Assembly: GCA_022790905.1 (NCBI GenBank)
Contig: JAAVYC010000155.1
Span: 1 to 21,405 of the forward strand
DNA from: Lachnospiraceae bacterium
GTDB lineage: Bacteria; Bacillota; Clostridia; Lachnospirales; Lachnospiraceae
DNA length: 21,405 nt
Direction: 5' to 3'
The notes below the pieces were generated by a model. The model saw only the letters and a program-made list of their open reading frames with translations, was not told the origin of the DNA and did not search any database. Shown piece after piece: positions 1 through 7,297 of the stretch. The position numbers were made by a program, and so were the translations under genes. Each line of letters starts with the position of its first letter. Position 1 is the stretch's first letter.

Positions 1-238
1 ATTCCTTTTCTCAATTAGAATTTGTCAGTGAAAATGATCATCATGACATCTTTTATAAAAAGATGCAAAATGGTTATTAGAGTTTAATGTTGTCGAAGCA
101 AAAGCCATTGAACTGAAAAAAGCAGGAAAAACAAAAGAAATGTCCAGCCTGCTCTATAACTTCACCGAAGCGTGTGTCAATGAAGCTCTAGAAACAATCA
201 AAAAAGCAAAAGAAGTATTTGTTGTATTAGAAAAGTAA
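1..238 (+). pseudogene. Remnant or cut 3' end of a coding gene, frame disrupted
   Basis: The plus strand is open in one frame from the left edge to a TAG at 78-80 and in another from 59 to a TAA at 236-238. The second stretch reads as a plausible helical protein tail (about 59 residues, ending VFVVLEK), rich in Lys, Glu and Ala, with no usable start codon or ribosome binding site in front. The frame switch around 59-80 suggests a frameshifted or decayed gene, although the window edge hides the rest. The tail vaguely recalls the C-terminal helices of C69-family dipeptidases, but that is a weak impression. A strong plus-oriented hairpin follows, as expected for a gene end. Confidence 0.4.
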
Positions 239-290
239 AAAAACTCCATACTTTATATGAATTCCCTTAAATATAGTATCATGAGTTTTT

Positions 291-330
291 AAAGAATCTG
301 TCCTTATCAGGACAGATTCTTTCCTGTTTT
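291..330 (+). terminator. Rho-independent terminator after the left-edge gene remnant
   Basis: A perfect 13-bp inverted repeat (AAAGAATCTGTCC at 291-303, GGACAGATTCTTT at 310-322) encloses a 6-nt loop and is followed by a T-rich stretch up to about 330. It sits 53 bases after the plus-strand stop codon at 236-238. The T-run lies on the plus side only, so it is read as a plus-strand terminator. Confidence 0.7.
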
Positions 331-390
331 CGATCAATTTTATCAGCATATGTTTATGATTCCGCACGACTATATAGATTCCCGCGGTAT

Positions 391-440
391 ATAAAAAAGG
401 CTGTTGCCTGGGCAGATTTTTCTGCTTTGGCAACAGCTCT
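391..440 (-). terminator. Rho-independent terminator of the amino-acid ABC operon
   Basis: Read on the minus strand, AGCTGTTGCC (429-438) pairs with GGCAACAGCC(T) (398-408). A second nested stem GCAGA/TCTGC (412-416 with 421-425) lies inside, and a run of six U residues follows (391-397). It begins 13 bases past the ATPase stop codon. The rest of the 238-451 gap holds only this element and the plus-strand hairpin; no further gene is seen. Confidence 0.85.
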
Positions 441-451
441 ATTAAAATGAC

Positions 452-1195
452 CTATAGTACTTTTGATAAAAATTCCTGTAATCTTTCGTTTTTTGGATTT
501 GCGAAAAATTCCTCCGGTGTATTCTCCTCCTGAATTTTCCCCTCATCGATAAAAAGTACACGGTTTGCGACTTCCCGCGCAAATCCCATCTCATGCGTAA
601 CAACTACCATCGTCATTCCGTCTCTCGCTAGTTCCTGCATAAGCTCTAACACTTCGCCGACCATCTCCGGATCTAGAGCAGAAGTCGGCTCATCAAAGAG
701 CATGACATCTGGATTCATCGCAAGAGCACGGGCAATTGCAATCCTCTGCTTTTGTCCGCCGGAAAGCTGTGACGGATAGTCATTGGCACGTTCCGGTAAT
801 CCGACGCGCTCTAAAAGCTCCATCGCTCGTTTCCCTGCTTCCTCCGCTGTCGTCAGGCCGAGTTTTACCGGAGCCAACGTGATATTTTCTTTAATCGTAT
901 AATTCGGAAACAGATTGAACTGCTGAAACACCATGCCAATCTTTTGCCGCATTTTATTGATATCCACGGATTTGTCCGTAATATCGGTTCCCTCAAACAA
1001 AATTGTTCCGGAAGTCGGTTCCTCTAACAGATTCATAGAACGCAAAAACGTGGATTTTCCACACCCGGACGGTCCGATAATCGCCACCACTTCTCCTTGT
1101 CGAATCTCTGTTGTAATCCCGTCAAGTACAACCTGATCCCCAAAAGATTTACACAAATTCTGTATATGAATCAACACATCTGTATTAACGCTCAC
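452..1195 (-). CDS. Polar amino-acid ABC transporter, ATP-binding protein (GlnQ type)
   Basis: This is the cytoplasmic ATPase that powers a polar amino-acid importer. All ABC motifs are present in the 247-residue product: Walker A GPSGCGKST (41-49), Q-loop QQFNLF (91-96), signature LSGGQKQR (144-151), Walker B VMLFDEP (164-170) and switch His in VTHEMGF (H201). Length and motif wording are typical of GlnQ/ArtP-type subunits. The start codon is GTG, with AAAGGAGA about ten bases upstream. The gene overlaps the end of the permease gene by 11 bases, implying translational coupling. It is the last gene of the operon and a terminator follows. The substrate cannot be told from this subunit. Confidence 0.95.
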   Translation of the reverse strand: MSVNTDVLIHIQNLCKSFGDQVVLDGITTEIRQGEVVAIIGPSGCGKSTFLRSMNLLEEPTSGTILFEGTDITDKSVDINKMRQKIGMVFQQFNLFPNYTIKENITLAPVKLGLTTAEEAGKRAMELLERVGLPERANDYPSQLSGGQKQRIAIARALAMNPDVMLFDEPTSALDPEMVGEVLELMQELARDGMTMVVVTHEMGFAREVANRVLFIDEGKIQEENTPEEFFANPKNERLQEFLSKVL

Positions 1196-1874
1196 TGGTT
1201 CTCAGTCTCCTTTCCAGCTTATTCACACCTGCACTCATAAGCATGACAACTGCAAGATAAATCCCTGCTACTGCAAACAGAGGAAGAAATGGTTCATAAG
1301 TAATACTCCGAATAATATCTCCGCCCTTTGTCAAATCCTGCGTACCGATATATCCACTGATCGCCGTCTCTTTTAAGAGCACAATCAACTCGTTTCCAAG
1401 CGCCGGAAGTACATTCTTAAACGCCTGTGGCAAAATAATCAGCCTCATCGTCTGTCCATAGTTAAAGCCAAGACTCCGTCCCGCTTCAAACTGCCCTACG
1501 TCCACAGACATGATTCCCGAACGAACAATCTCCGCTACATAGGCTCCTGAATTGATTCCAAAAGCCAGGACCGCAACGATAATTTTGCTCACATTGACCG
1601 AGGCAAAAATAATGTAATATGCAATCAAAATCTGCACCATCGTTGGCGTTCCCCGAATTACCGTCAGATATACACGACAGATGGCATTTAAAATCTTAAA
1701 AGAACCATTTTTATCGTGGCTTGTCCTGATAATCGCCACCAAAAAGCCAATCACAGTTCCAACCAATACCGCAAAAACGGCAATCAGCAATGTATTTTTT
1801 AATCCGATGAGCAGATATCTCCAGCGATCATCCTGAATAAAATTCTGATAAAAACTAAATTTTAACTCGTTCAT
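1185..1874 (-). CDS. Amino-acid ABC transporter permease (HisM/GlnP family)
   Basis: This 229-residue inner-membrane subunit forms the translocation path of the importer. Hydrophobic segments lie at about 20-48, 70-92, 97-118 and 190-215. The cytoplasmic EAA loop that docks on the ATPase is clear at about 130-150 (E130-A-G, then G136, ending ILPQA). The phrase VIRGTPTMVQ (72-81) is typical of the His/Glu/Gln permease family. It starts 15 bases after the binding-protein stop and overlaps the ATPase start. With a single permease gene, the transporter is expected to use a homodimer. Substrate specificity is not visible. Confidence 0.94.
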   Translation of the reverse strand: MNELKFSFYQNFIQDDRWRYLLIGLKNTLLIAVFAVLVGTVIGFLVAIIRTSHDKNGSFKILNAICRVYLTVIRGTPTMVQILIAYYIIFASVNVSKIIVAVLAFGINSGAYVAEIVRSGIMSVDVGQFEAGRSLGFNYGQTMRLIILPQAFKNVLPALGNELIVLLKETAISGYIGTQDLTKGGDIIRSITYEPFLPLFAVAGIYLAVVMLMSAGVNKLERRLRTSER

Positions 1875-1889
1875 TATCAGCCCTCTGTC

Positions 1890-2696
1890 CTATTTTCTGG
1901 TAATAATTACCTGTTTTGCCGTCGCATAAGTATCTGTAAAATCAATATTTTTCAAACGATCCTCTGTCACTGTCATTCCAGCCGCTCCAAAATCCGCTTT
2001 GCCAGACTGTACTGCTGCAATAATGGAATCAAATTCCATATCCTCAATCTTTAACTCATAACCGAGCTTATCACAGATTGCACGTGCAATATCCGCATCA
2101 ATTCCGATTACCTTATCACCGTCATAATATTCGTACGGCTCAAAATAAGCATTAGTTGCCATGGTCAGAGTTCCCTTGGAGTAATCTACGTCTTTTGGTG
2201 ACTCATAAGGACTCCTGCCTTTTGTGTCATCTCCAATATAATTGCTTACGATAGAATCCAATACTCCCTCTGATTTCAATTCTTTTAAAGCTCCGTTAAT
2301 CTCGTCTTTCAAAGCTGTATTCTCTTTTGAAACACAGATTGCATATTCCTCATCCGCGAACTCTTCGTCTAAAATCTGTAAATCATCATTTTTGTCCACA
2401 AACGCCTGTGCCGGCTGTGAATCGATAATTACACAGTCAATCTTTCCCTGCTTTAACGCCTGCACTGCGTCTGTACCCTTGTTATAACGCTCAATCTTAG
2501 TACCGGCTTTGTCATTCTCATATTCATCTGTTGAATATGTATCACCAGTTGTTCCGAGCTGTACGCCGATCTTCTTTCCCTCCAGATCATCTACGGATTT
2601 TACTGTATTTTCTTTCTTGTTTCCACCACATGCGGTAAGGGCAAGCACCATACCTGTCGCAAGTAAAAAGGCTGCTGCCTTTTTCATGTTTTTCAT
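1890..2696 (-). CDS. Amino-acid-binding lipoprotein (SBP family 3), circularly permuted
   Basis: This is the extracellular binding lipoprotein of the importer (268 aa). A signal peptide ends in lipobox LTAC (Cys23). The order of the family-3 fold is swapped. Residues 33-106 are lobe II (SVDDLEGKKIGVQLGTTGD, then CVIID with Asp92). Residues 107-156 are the segment that normally ends such proteins (ILDEEF to VSNYIGDD). Residues 157-174 are a polar linker. Residues 175-268 are the normally N-terminal half (TLTMATNAYFEPYEYYDG, GAAGMTVTEDR with Arg247), ending at the hinge with QVIITRK. The usual ligand contacts (Asp92, loop 47-52, Arg247) are all kept, so it should bind an amino acid. I chose the ATG at 2696: AAGGAGGA lies 7 bases upstream, and a longer start at 2747 would lie upstream of the promoter's -10 box. 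Confidence 0.93.
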   Translation of the reverse strand: MKNMKKAAAFLLATGMVLALTACGGNKKENTVKSVDDLEGKKIGVQLGTTGDTYSTDEYENDKAGTKIERYNKGTDAVQALKQGKIDCVIIDSQPAQAFVDKNDDLQILDEEFADEEYAICVSKENTALKDEINGALKELKSEGVLDSIVSNYIGDDTKGRSPYESPKDVDYSKGTLTMATNAYFEPYEYYDGDKVIGIDADIARAICDKLGYELKIEDMEFDSIIAAVQSGKADFGAAGMTVTEDRLKNIDFTDTYATAKQVIITRK

Positions 2697-2727
2697 AAAT
2701 AATTCCTCCTTGTATAAATATGCATTA

Positions 2728-2755
2728 ATTATAGCATTTTTTCGCAAAAATACAA
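2728..2755 (-). promoter_or_regulatory. Sigma-A-type promoter of the amino-acid ABC operon
   Basis: Minus strand: a consensus -10 TATAAT (2728-2733) preceded by TGC, an extended -10. A weak -35 TTGTAT (2750-2755) lies 16 bases upstream. It lies about 32 bases before the chosen ATG of the binding-protein gene and just downstream of the EF-hand gene stop, so the operon has its own transcription start. Confidence 0.7.
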
Positions 2756-2762
2756 GCTGGAA

Positions 2763-3776
2763 TTACTGTACAAGATCCAAATGTTGTACGGTTCCTGTCC
2801 CTCCATTCTCATACAAAAAAATTCCCGTCTTTCTGATATAGGCATTTGTCCGGTTCCCATAACGGGAATTTAATGAAAATTGTGTCTGTGCATTCTTCAG
2901 ATAGATTGCGCCCACTCCCGCCTCTTTTAATTTCAGCAGTTTATCATTTCCCTTTTCATCCTTCACCCAGATTCTAAGCTTATCAAAAATGGCATCCGCC
3001 TCATCAATCCATCCATTTTTATCAATATCATACTCTTCGAGATCGGCAAATCCGTCTCCGCTCTTTGCACCAAATAATTCCGAACCATCGTCGATTTTTC
3101 CATTCCCGTTTTTATCAAGCGCTAAAAATCCGCTTCCCCGAGAAGGCATGGAAATCGATTCCTCTTCTTCATCCATGTCCAAATCAAATAAGAATTTCTG
3201 GTCACTGACACTTGCCACATTAGAATTTAAGTTGATCACAAGCGGATCACAGAGCCTCTCTGCCCCAAATTGCACCTGATTCATAACAAAAGAGGTAAAG
3301 GAACGTGTCATCTCTACATGTACCCGAAACGACAGCTCTCTTCCATCGGCAGTCACAACGCTCCCTGTTGTCTGAAATGTCGTTGTCTCTCTTTCATGGA
3401 AAAAACCGCTCTTTGTGTAGACTCCGCCAAATTTTTGTGCCGAGGCACCCCAGCTTTTCCCCATAGACTCTTTGAAAGAATCTTTATCTCCGTCTCCAAA
3501 AAACAGATCTAGCAGATAATTGATGACTTCTGACTGAATCTGATATTTTGTTTTTCCTTTATAAGGGTTTTCTTCTTGCTGGGTTTTTTGAACTTTCTCT
3601 TTTACTTCCGTAGTCTCTTCTCTCGATACATCCGCACTCTCTAAAGCCTCCTCCACCATGTTCTCATCCCGTACTCCGCTAGAACTTCCCCAAGTCGTGA
3701 TACTCGTATTTTCTTCCTGTTTTGACACATAATTTCTGCTGCTGTTCATATTGACATTTGATGATTGAATTATCAT
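2763..3776 (-). CDS. EF-hand-like calcium-binding protein, probable motility-regulon member
   Basis: 337 residues, function unknown, no signal peptide or membrane segment. The N-terminus (1-70) is Ser/Asn/Glu-rich and probably disordered (MIIQSSNVNMNSSRNYV). The middle (about 75-200) is a mixed domain I do not recognise. The C-terminal part has two acidic EF-hand/dockerin-like loops: DKNGNGKIDDGSE (221-233), followed by LFG and SGDGFADL, and DIDKNGWIDEAD (250-261). The FLALDKNGNGKIDDGSELFG style recurs in bacterial calcium-binding proteins, including some RTX-like ones. The ATG at 3776 has AGAGGGAGA five bases upstream. A sigma-D-like promoter at 3873-3900 directs this gene, which suggests a flagellar or chemotaxis-associated role; that is inference. 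Confidence 0.8.
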   Translation of the reverse strand: MIIQSSNVNMNSSRNYVSKQEENTSITTWGSSSGVRDENMVEEALESADVSREETTEVKEKVQKTQQEENPYKGKTKYQIQSEVINYLLDLFFGDGDKDSFKESMGKSWGASAQKFGGVYTKSGFFHERETTTFQTTGSVVTADGRELSFRVHVEMTRSFTSFVMNQVQFGAERLCDPLVINLNSNVASVSDQKFLFDLDMDEEEESISMPSRGSGFLALDKNGNGKIDDGSELFGAKSGDGFADLEEYDIDKNGWIDEADAIFDKLRIWVKDEKGNDKLLKLKEAGVGAIYLKNAQTQFSLNSRYGNRTNAYIRKTGIFLYENGGTGTVQHLDLVQ

Positions 3777-3794
3777 GACATCTCCCTCTTTCCT

Positions 3795-3838
3795 AAATAA
3801 AAAGAACGGCAGACCAGAACCCTTCTCCTATCTACCGT
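3795..3838 (-). terminator. Terminator-like hairpin between module A permease and EF-hand gene
   Basis: On the minus strand ACGGTAGA (3831-3838) pairs with TCTGCCGT (3806-3813), with one G-U pair. A smaller inner stem AGAA/TTCT lies inside, and the U-rich tract TTCTTTTTATTT (down to 3795) follows. It could end module A transcripts. It also lies between the sigma-D-like promoter (3873-3900) and the EF-hand start codon, only 18 bases upstream of the ATG, so it could act as a leader attenuator. Confidence 0.65.
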
Positions 3839-3845
3839 CCCTGGC

Positions 3846-3881
3846 TTCCGATATTAAATTCCTGTAATTTACTTATCGGAA
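3846..3881. repeat. 8-bp inverted repeat overlapping the sigma-D-like -10 box
   Basis: TTCCGATA (3846-3853) and TATCGGAA (3874-3881) are perfect inverted copies 20 bases apart. A second smaller pair, AAATT/AATTT, lies between them. One arm contains the -10 element of the sigma-D-like promoter. Because transcription should begin between the arms, the repeat would not form as an RNA hairpin from that promoter and may be a DNA-level site or an echo of the -10 element. Confidence 0.5.
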
Positions 3882-3900
3882 GAGATTTTCTATTTCTTTA
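3873..3900 (-). promoter_or_regulatory. Sigma-D (sigma-28/FliA) type promoter for the EF-hand gene
   Basis: Minus strand: TAAA (3897-3900), a 16-base spacer, then TCCGATAA (3873-3880). The known sigma-D/FliA consensus is TAAA, 14-16 bases, GCCGATAA, so only the first base of the -10 box differs. It lies in the 139-base gap between the module A permease stop (3916) and the EF-hand gene start (3776). It predicts a transcript start near 3866 and a leader of about 90 nt. Confidence 0.7.
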
Positions 3901-3915
3901 GTAAAAACGTCCAAA

Positions 3916-6447
3916 TTATGCCATATCATCCCGCAATGCATCTATGATATTCTCTTTTCTGACTTTTCCGGTAACATACAGCATAGTAATACAAATGACT
4001 AAAAACACTCCGAGTGTGCTAATTCCTATACTTTTCCATGGAAATACAAAACTCAACTCGTCACCGCCGGCTTTCATTCCCTCATAGATAAGCCATGAAA
4101 AAACTCCGGAAATCGGAAGACCCCAAAGCATGGTCTTCACACCATAGAGAACACACTCAAAACGCATCATCCGATTGAAATCCCGATCTGCCATTCCCAC
4201 AGAGCGAAGCATGGCAAGCTCCCTTCTGCGCAGCCGGATATTCGTAGAGATCGTATTGAACACGTTCGCAACTGCGATCAATGATACCATAATCACAAAA
4301 ATGATCGTAAATAAGTTCGCAACAAACAACAAATTTCGATTTTGTTCAAATATATCGTAAAGATTATACAAAGTATAATCAGCGGAAATATTCGCTCCCG
4401 CGAGTATATTTCTTATCTGCTCTGTGGACTGTCCCGGATTTTTCGACTGAAACGTCATCCCTAGTTTGGTCGGCGCTTCCAATAAATCAAACGATGCTTT
4501 CATTTGATAAGGCGCCACAACCATAAGGTTATAGCCATGCTGCTCGTAACTTCCCGCAGGCAAAAGATCCGGATAATCGTCTACAAATGTCGCATGGATT
4601 ATTTTCGTCTCTTCCCCGGATGCAGAATGAAGCGTCAATTCCATCGGTTCCTCCTGCATGTAGTAGCCATCGGAAAGCATCCCAACCATAATCATATTGT
4701 CTTCCTGTCCGGTGTACTCTTTTTCAGGCAGTTTCAGACCTTTTAACAAATCTTTATAAACACCATCTTCAACAAACTGTATATCCAATAGCAGCTCTAT
4801 GTTCTCGCTCACTCCATCATAACCGATGGCATCTTGATAGGAATCCAAAAAACTTTTCGTCACTGTATCCGCCTTTACCGTGCAAGAATATGTCGAAAAT
4901 GCCTGGTATGCACTTTTATAGACTCCTTTTGCCTCTTTCATATTCTTATAGAGCTGGAATACTTCTTTTTCTTCCATATCCCGCGTATAAAAACAGATAT
5001 CATAATCTTCTACTATCTCAGATGGCTTTGCCGCCTGCTTCAGATAAATTCCAAATGAGCTTGTCGACACAATCAAAACGACGCTTAACGTCAGCGATAA
5101 AATTATGCTGCGATAACGACGCCTATTTCTCTTAAAGTTTTTTAATGCAAGCATTCCTTCTAACCCATAAATGCGCTTTGCAAATTTCGATGTTTTGACC
5201 GCCTTTGTCTCCACTTGAATTTCATTCGTCTGACGGAGACATTCCATCACAGGAATCGAAGCGGCCTTTTTTGCCGGCAAGTAAGCCGAAATCAGAATTG
5301 TCAGCATGCTGATAAACATTGCAACTACAAGTGCCAAAACAGATACTTTTAAGTCGAGTGGGACATCGTCATACATCACATTTTTAAAATTTTTTTCCAC
5401 TAGAATCAATACCATCTTGACACTTGGAATGCCGATTAAAATGCCAAGCGGAATACCAAGAGCGCCGACGCAACATCCTTCAAACAGCACCGAGCTGCGC
5501 AGTTGTTTTTCCGTAGCACCTACCGACATCAGGATTCCAAACTGATGTGTACGCTCATTCAATGCAATCTGAAAAGAATTATAGATTAAAAATATTGAAC
5601 CGAGCATGACTAAAACGACCAAAACTCCGCCCACTGAATACAAAAGAACAGTAAGCATTTTATTTTCCGATAAACCCATAAAGCGCAACACATTATCGTT
5701 TAGAACATAATCGTCGCCATCCAATATATTTTTTATATAGGAATGGAGTCGGTAAGGATTCTCCAATTCGACAAACGCAGTGAGACTCTGCTCCCGATCT
5801 GTAGGATCTCCTACTGTAAGCAATGTATATCCGGGCGCAGAATATTCCTCGGACACAAGCCTTTGACAAATTCCAACAACCTTATACGTCTCTTCTCGCG
5901 AAGAAAGAAGCCGTTCCTGATCTGCGCGGTAGGGATCATGCTGATTTAAGATTTCTTCTCCGCTCCGGCGATCTCCTACTGTAAGATTCAGCGTATCTCC
6001 TACTAAAATCTTTACGCCCCCATTTGACGCAACATGTGCTGGTATTAGGATCTCACGACTGTTTTTAGGCAGTCTGCCTGATATCAAAGTAAGCGGCAAT
6101 TGATCAAAAGTCTCTTTCTCCCATCCACTGACAAACAGATAGGGTTTGTCTGGATTCTGTCCTCCATCTAGCAGTGCATAACCAAGATTTTGAAACGAAA
6201 CGACATTTTTCACCAAGCGATTCTTTTCCTGCTTTTTCACAAAAGAAGTATCCGCAGCGGTTACTTCCACATGCCAATTTCCATATTTTTTTTCCGCACC
6301 GCGTACCATATAATTTTGCAAAGAGACAGCAACCGTGGCAATAGATGTAATTAAAGCTGCTGCTAACGCCACACCGATCACTGTCACAAACGTCCGTGTA
6401 CGGCTCTTTTTCAAACTCTGCAGGGCAACTTTGTTAAAAACGTTCAT
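3916..6447 (-). CDS. FtsX-type ABC transporter permease, module A
   Basis: 843-residue membrane protein with a duplicated FtsX/MacB layout. TM1 lies at about 19-42, extracellular domain 1 runs to about 260, and three TMs follow at about 265-400 with the FtsX phrase FGILMSVGATEKQLRSS. TM5 is near 450, then extracellular domain 2 (about 470-690). Three final TMs carry the second FtsX phrase LAMLRSVGMADRDF. Eight TMs with two outer domains resemble LolCE/MacB-type and peptide-resistance exporters more than classical ten-TM BceB. The start ATG overlaps the ATPase stop as ATGA, so the two are co-translated. Neighbouring two-component genes suggest it exports, or senses and removes, an envelope-active compound; the substrate is unknown. 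Confidence 0.93.
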   Translation of the reverse strand: MNVFNKVALQSLKKSRTRTFVTVIGVALAAALITSIATVAVSLQNYMVRGAEKKYGNWHVEVTAADTSFVKKQEKNRLVKNVVSFQNLGYALLDGGQNPDKPYLFVSGWEKETFDQLPLTLISGRLPKNSREILIPAHVASNGGVKILVGDTLNLTVGDRRSGEEILNQHDPYRADQERLLSSREETYKVVGICQRLVSEEYSAPGYTLLTVGDPTDREQSLTAFVELENPYRLHSYIKNILDGDDYVLNDNVLRFMGLSENKMLTVLLYSVGGVLVVLVMLGSIFLIYNSFQIALNERTHQFGILMSVGATEKQLRSSVLFEGCCVGALGIPLGILIGIPSVKMVLILVEKNFKNVMYDDVPLDLKVSVLALVVAMFISMLTILISAYLPAKKAASIPVMECLRQTNEIQVETKAVKTSKFAKRIYGLEGMLALKNFKRNRRRYRSIILSLTLSVVLIVSTSSFGIYLKQAAKPSEIVEDYDICFYTRDMEEKEVFQLYKNMKEAKGVYKSAYQAFSTYSCTVKADTVTKSFLDSYQDAIGYDGVSENIELLLDIQFVEDGVYKDLLKGLKLPEKEYTGQEDNMIMVGMLSDGYYMQEEPMELTLHSASGEETKIIHATFVDDYPDLLPAGSYEQHGYNLMVVAPYQMKASFDLLEAPTKLGMTFQSKNPGQSTEQIRNILAGANISADYTLYNLYDIFEQNRNLLFVANLFTIIFVIMVSLIAVANVFNTISTNIRLRRRELAMLRSVGMADRDFNRMMRFECVLYGVKTMLWGLPISGVFSWLIYEGMKAGGDELSFVFPWKSIGISTLGVFLVICITMLYVTGKVRKENIIDALRDDMA

Positions 6448-7133
6448 GATCTTGCCACCTGCCTCTCGTCCCGCACCACTTTTCCGTCCGCAATCGTGAT
6501 CATGCGCTCTGCCTGCAGGGCAATATTTTCGTCATGAGTGACAAGGATCAATGTCTGTCCATATTTTTTATTGCTCTCCTTTAATAGCTTAATAATTTCA
6601 TGTCCATTGCGGCTGTCCAAAGCGCCAGTCGGTTCATCTGCCAACATCACTGCCGGCGCATTCATCAGGGCACGCCCGATCGCAACACGCTGCTGCTGAC
6701 CGCCGGACAATTGATTCGGCAGATGCTTTCTCCTCTCCTCTAATCCCAATAAAGTCAGCAAATCATCCAGCCGCTCTTTATTCACTTTTCTCTTATCCAT
6801 CAAAATAGGAAGTGTAATATTTTCTACCACATTCAATGTTGGAATCAGATTATTAAACTGATAAATCAGACCCACCTGGCGACGGCGAAAAATAGCAAGT
6901 TTCTCATTATTGCTGGCATAGACATCATGTCCGTTCAAATAAATCTTGCCGCTTGTCGGTGTATCTACACCGGCAATTGCATGTAACAGGGTGGATTTAC
7001 CAGAACCCGAAGAACCAATAATTGAAATAAATTCCCCCTTTTCGATGGAAAGTGAAACATGATTGAGCGCTGTAACCCGATTCTCTCCTTTTCCATAGAC
7101 TTTACATAAATCTTCAACTCTTAAAAACTCCAT
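6444..7133 (-). CDS. ABC transporter ATPase, module A (MacB/LolD/BceA type)
   Basis: 229-residue ATPase partner of the FtsX-type permease. Walker A is GSSGSGKST (40-48), Q-loop YQFNNLIP (91-98), signature LSGGQQQR (142-149), Walker B VMLADEP (162-168) and H-loop His200. The TGALD D-loop and the FRRRQVGLIYQ run before the Q-loop are typical of the LolD/MacB/BceA group. The ribosome binding site AAAGGAGG lies 9 bases upstream of the ATG. The last four bases overlap the permease start. A 164-base gap with a palindrome and a possible promoter separates it from the upstream GNAT gene, so it may be transcribed separately under control of the linked response regulator. Confidence 0.94.
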   Translation of the reverse strand: MEFLRVEDLCKVYGKGENRVTALNHVSLSIEKGEFISIIGSSGSGKSTLLHAIAGVDTPTSGKIYLNGHDVYASNNEKLAIFRRRQVGLIYQFNNLIPTLNVVENITLPILMDKRKVNKERLDDLLTLLGLEERRKHLPNQLSGGQQQRVAIGRALMNAPAVMLADEPTGALDSRNGHEIIKLLKESNKKYGQTLILVTHDENIALQAERMITIADGKVVRDERQVARS

Positions 7134-7230
7134 TATCTGAGCCTCCTTTTTTCATTTTGCCCGATCTTTTCAATTGGCACGATGGAACTTCCGTCCAATC
7201 ATGTCAATTCGTATCATTGAGCCTACTCAT

Positions 7231-7285
7231 ATAATAGAACTTCTGCCTTACATTTCCGTGACTTTTGAGTGAGAGATCTGTCACT
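7231..7285 (-). promoter_or_regulatory. Candidate regulated promoter and operator upstream of module A ABC genes
   Basis: An 18-bp near-perfect palindrome (AGTGAGAGATCTGTCACT, 7268-7285, two mismatched positions) lies upstream of a -10-like TATTAT (minus strand, 7231-7236). The sequence at the expected -35 position is poor (around CACGGA). A good -10, a poor -35 and an adjacent palindrome are what an activator-dependent promoter looks like. The response regulator encoded at 8802-9488 is the natural candidate. No binding site consensus could be tested. Confidence 0.35.
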
Positions 7286-7297
7286 TTGAAAATTTCA

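Noticed and set aside
2697..2747. Longer N-terminus of the binding lipoprotein (17 extra residues from 2747)
   Set aside because: The extension covers the extended -10 TATAAT, has no ribosome binding site, and would put charged residues ahead of a clean lipoprotein signal peptide.
2509..2841. Plus-strand frame of about 110 codons opposite the binding-protein start region
   Set aside because: It lies antisense to well-supported genes and a promoter, and its product has no recognisable domain; it is a shadow frame.
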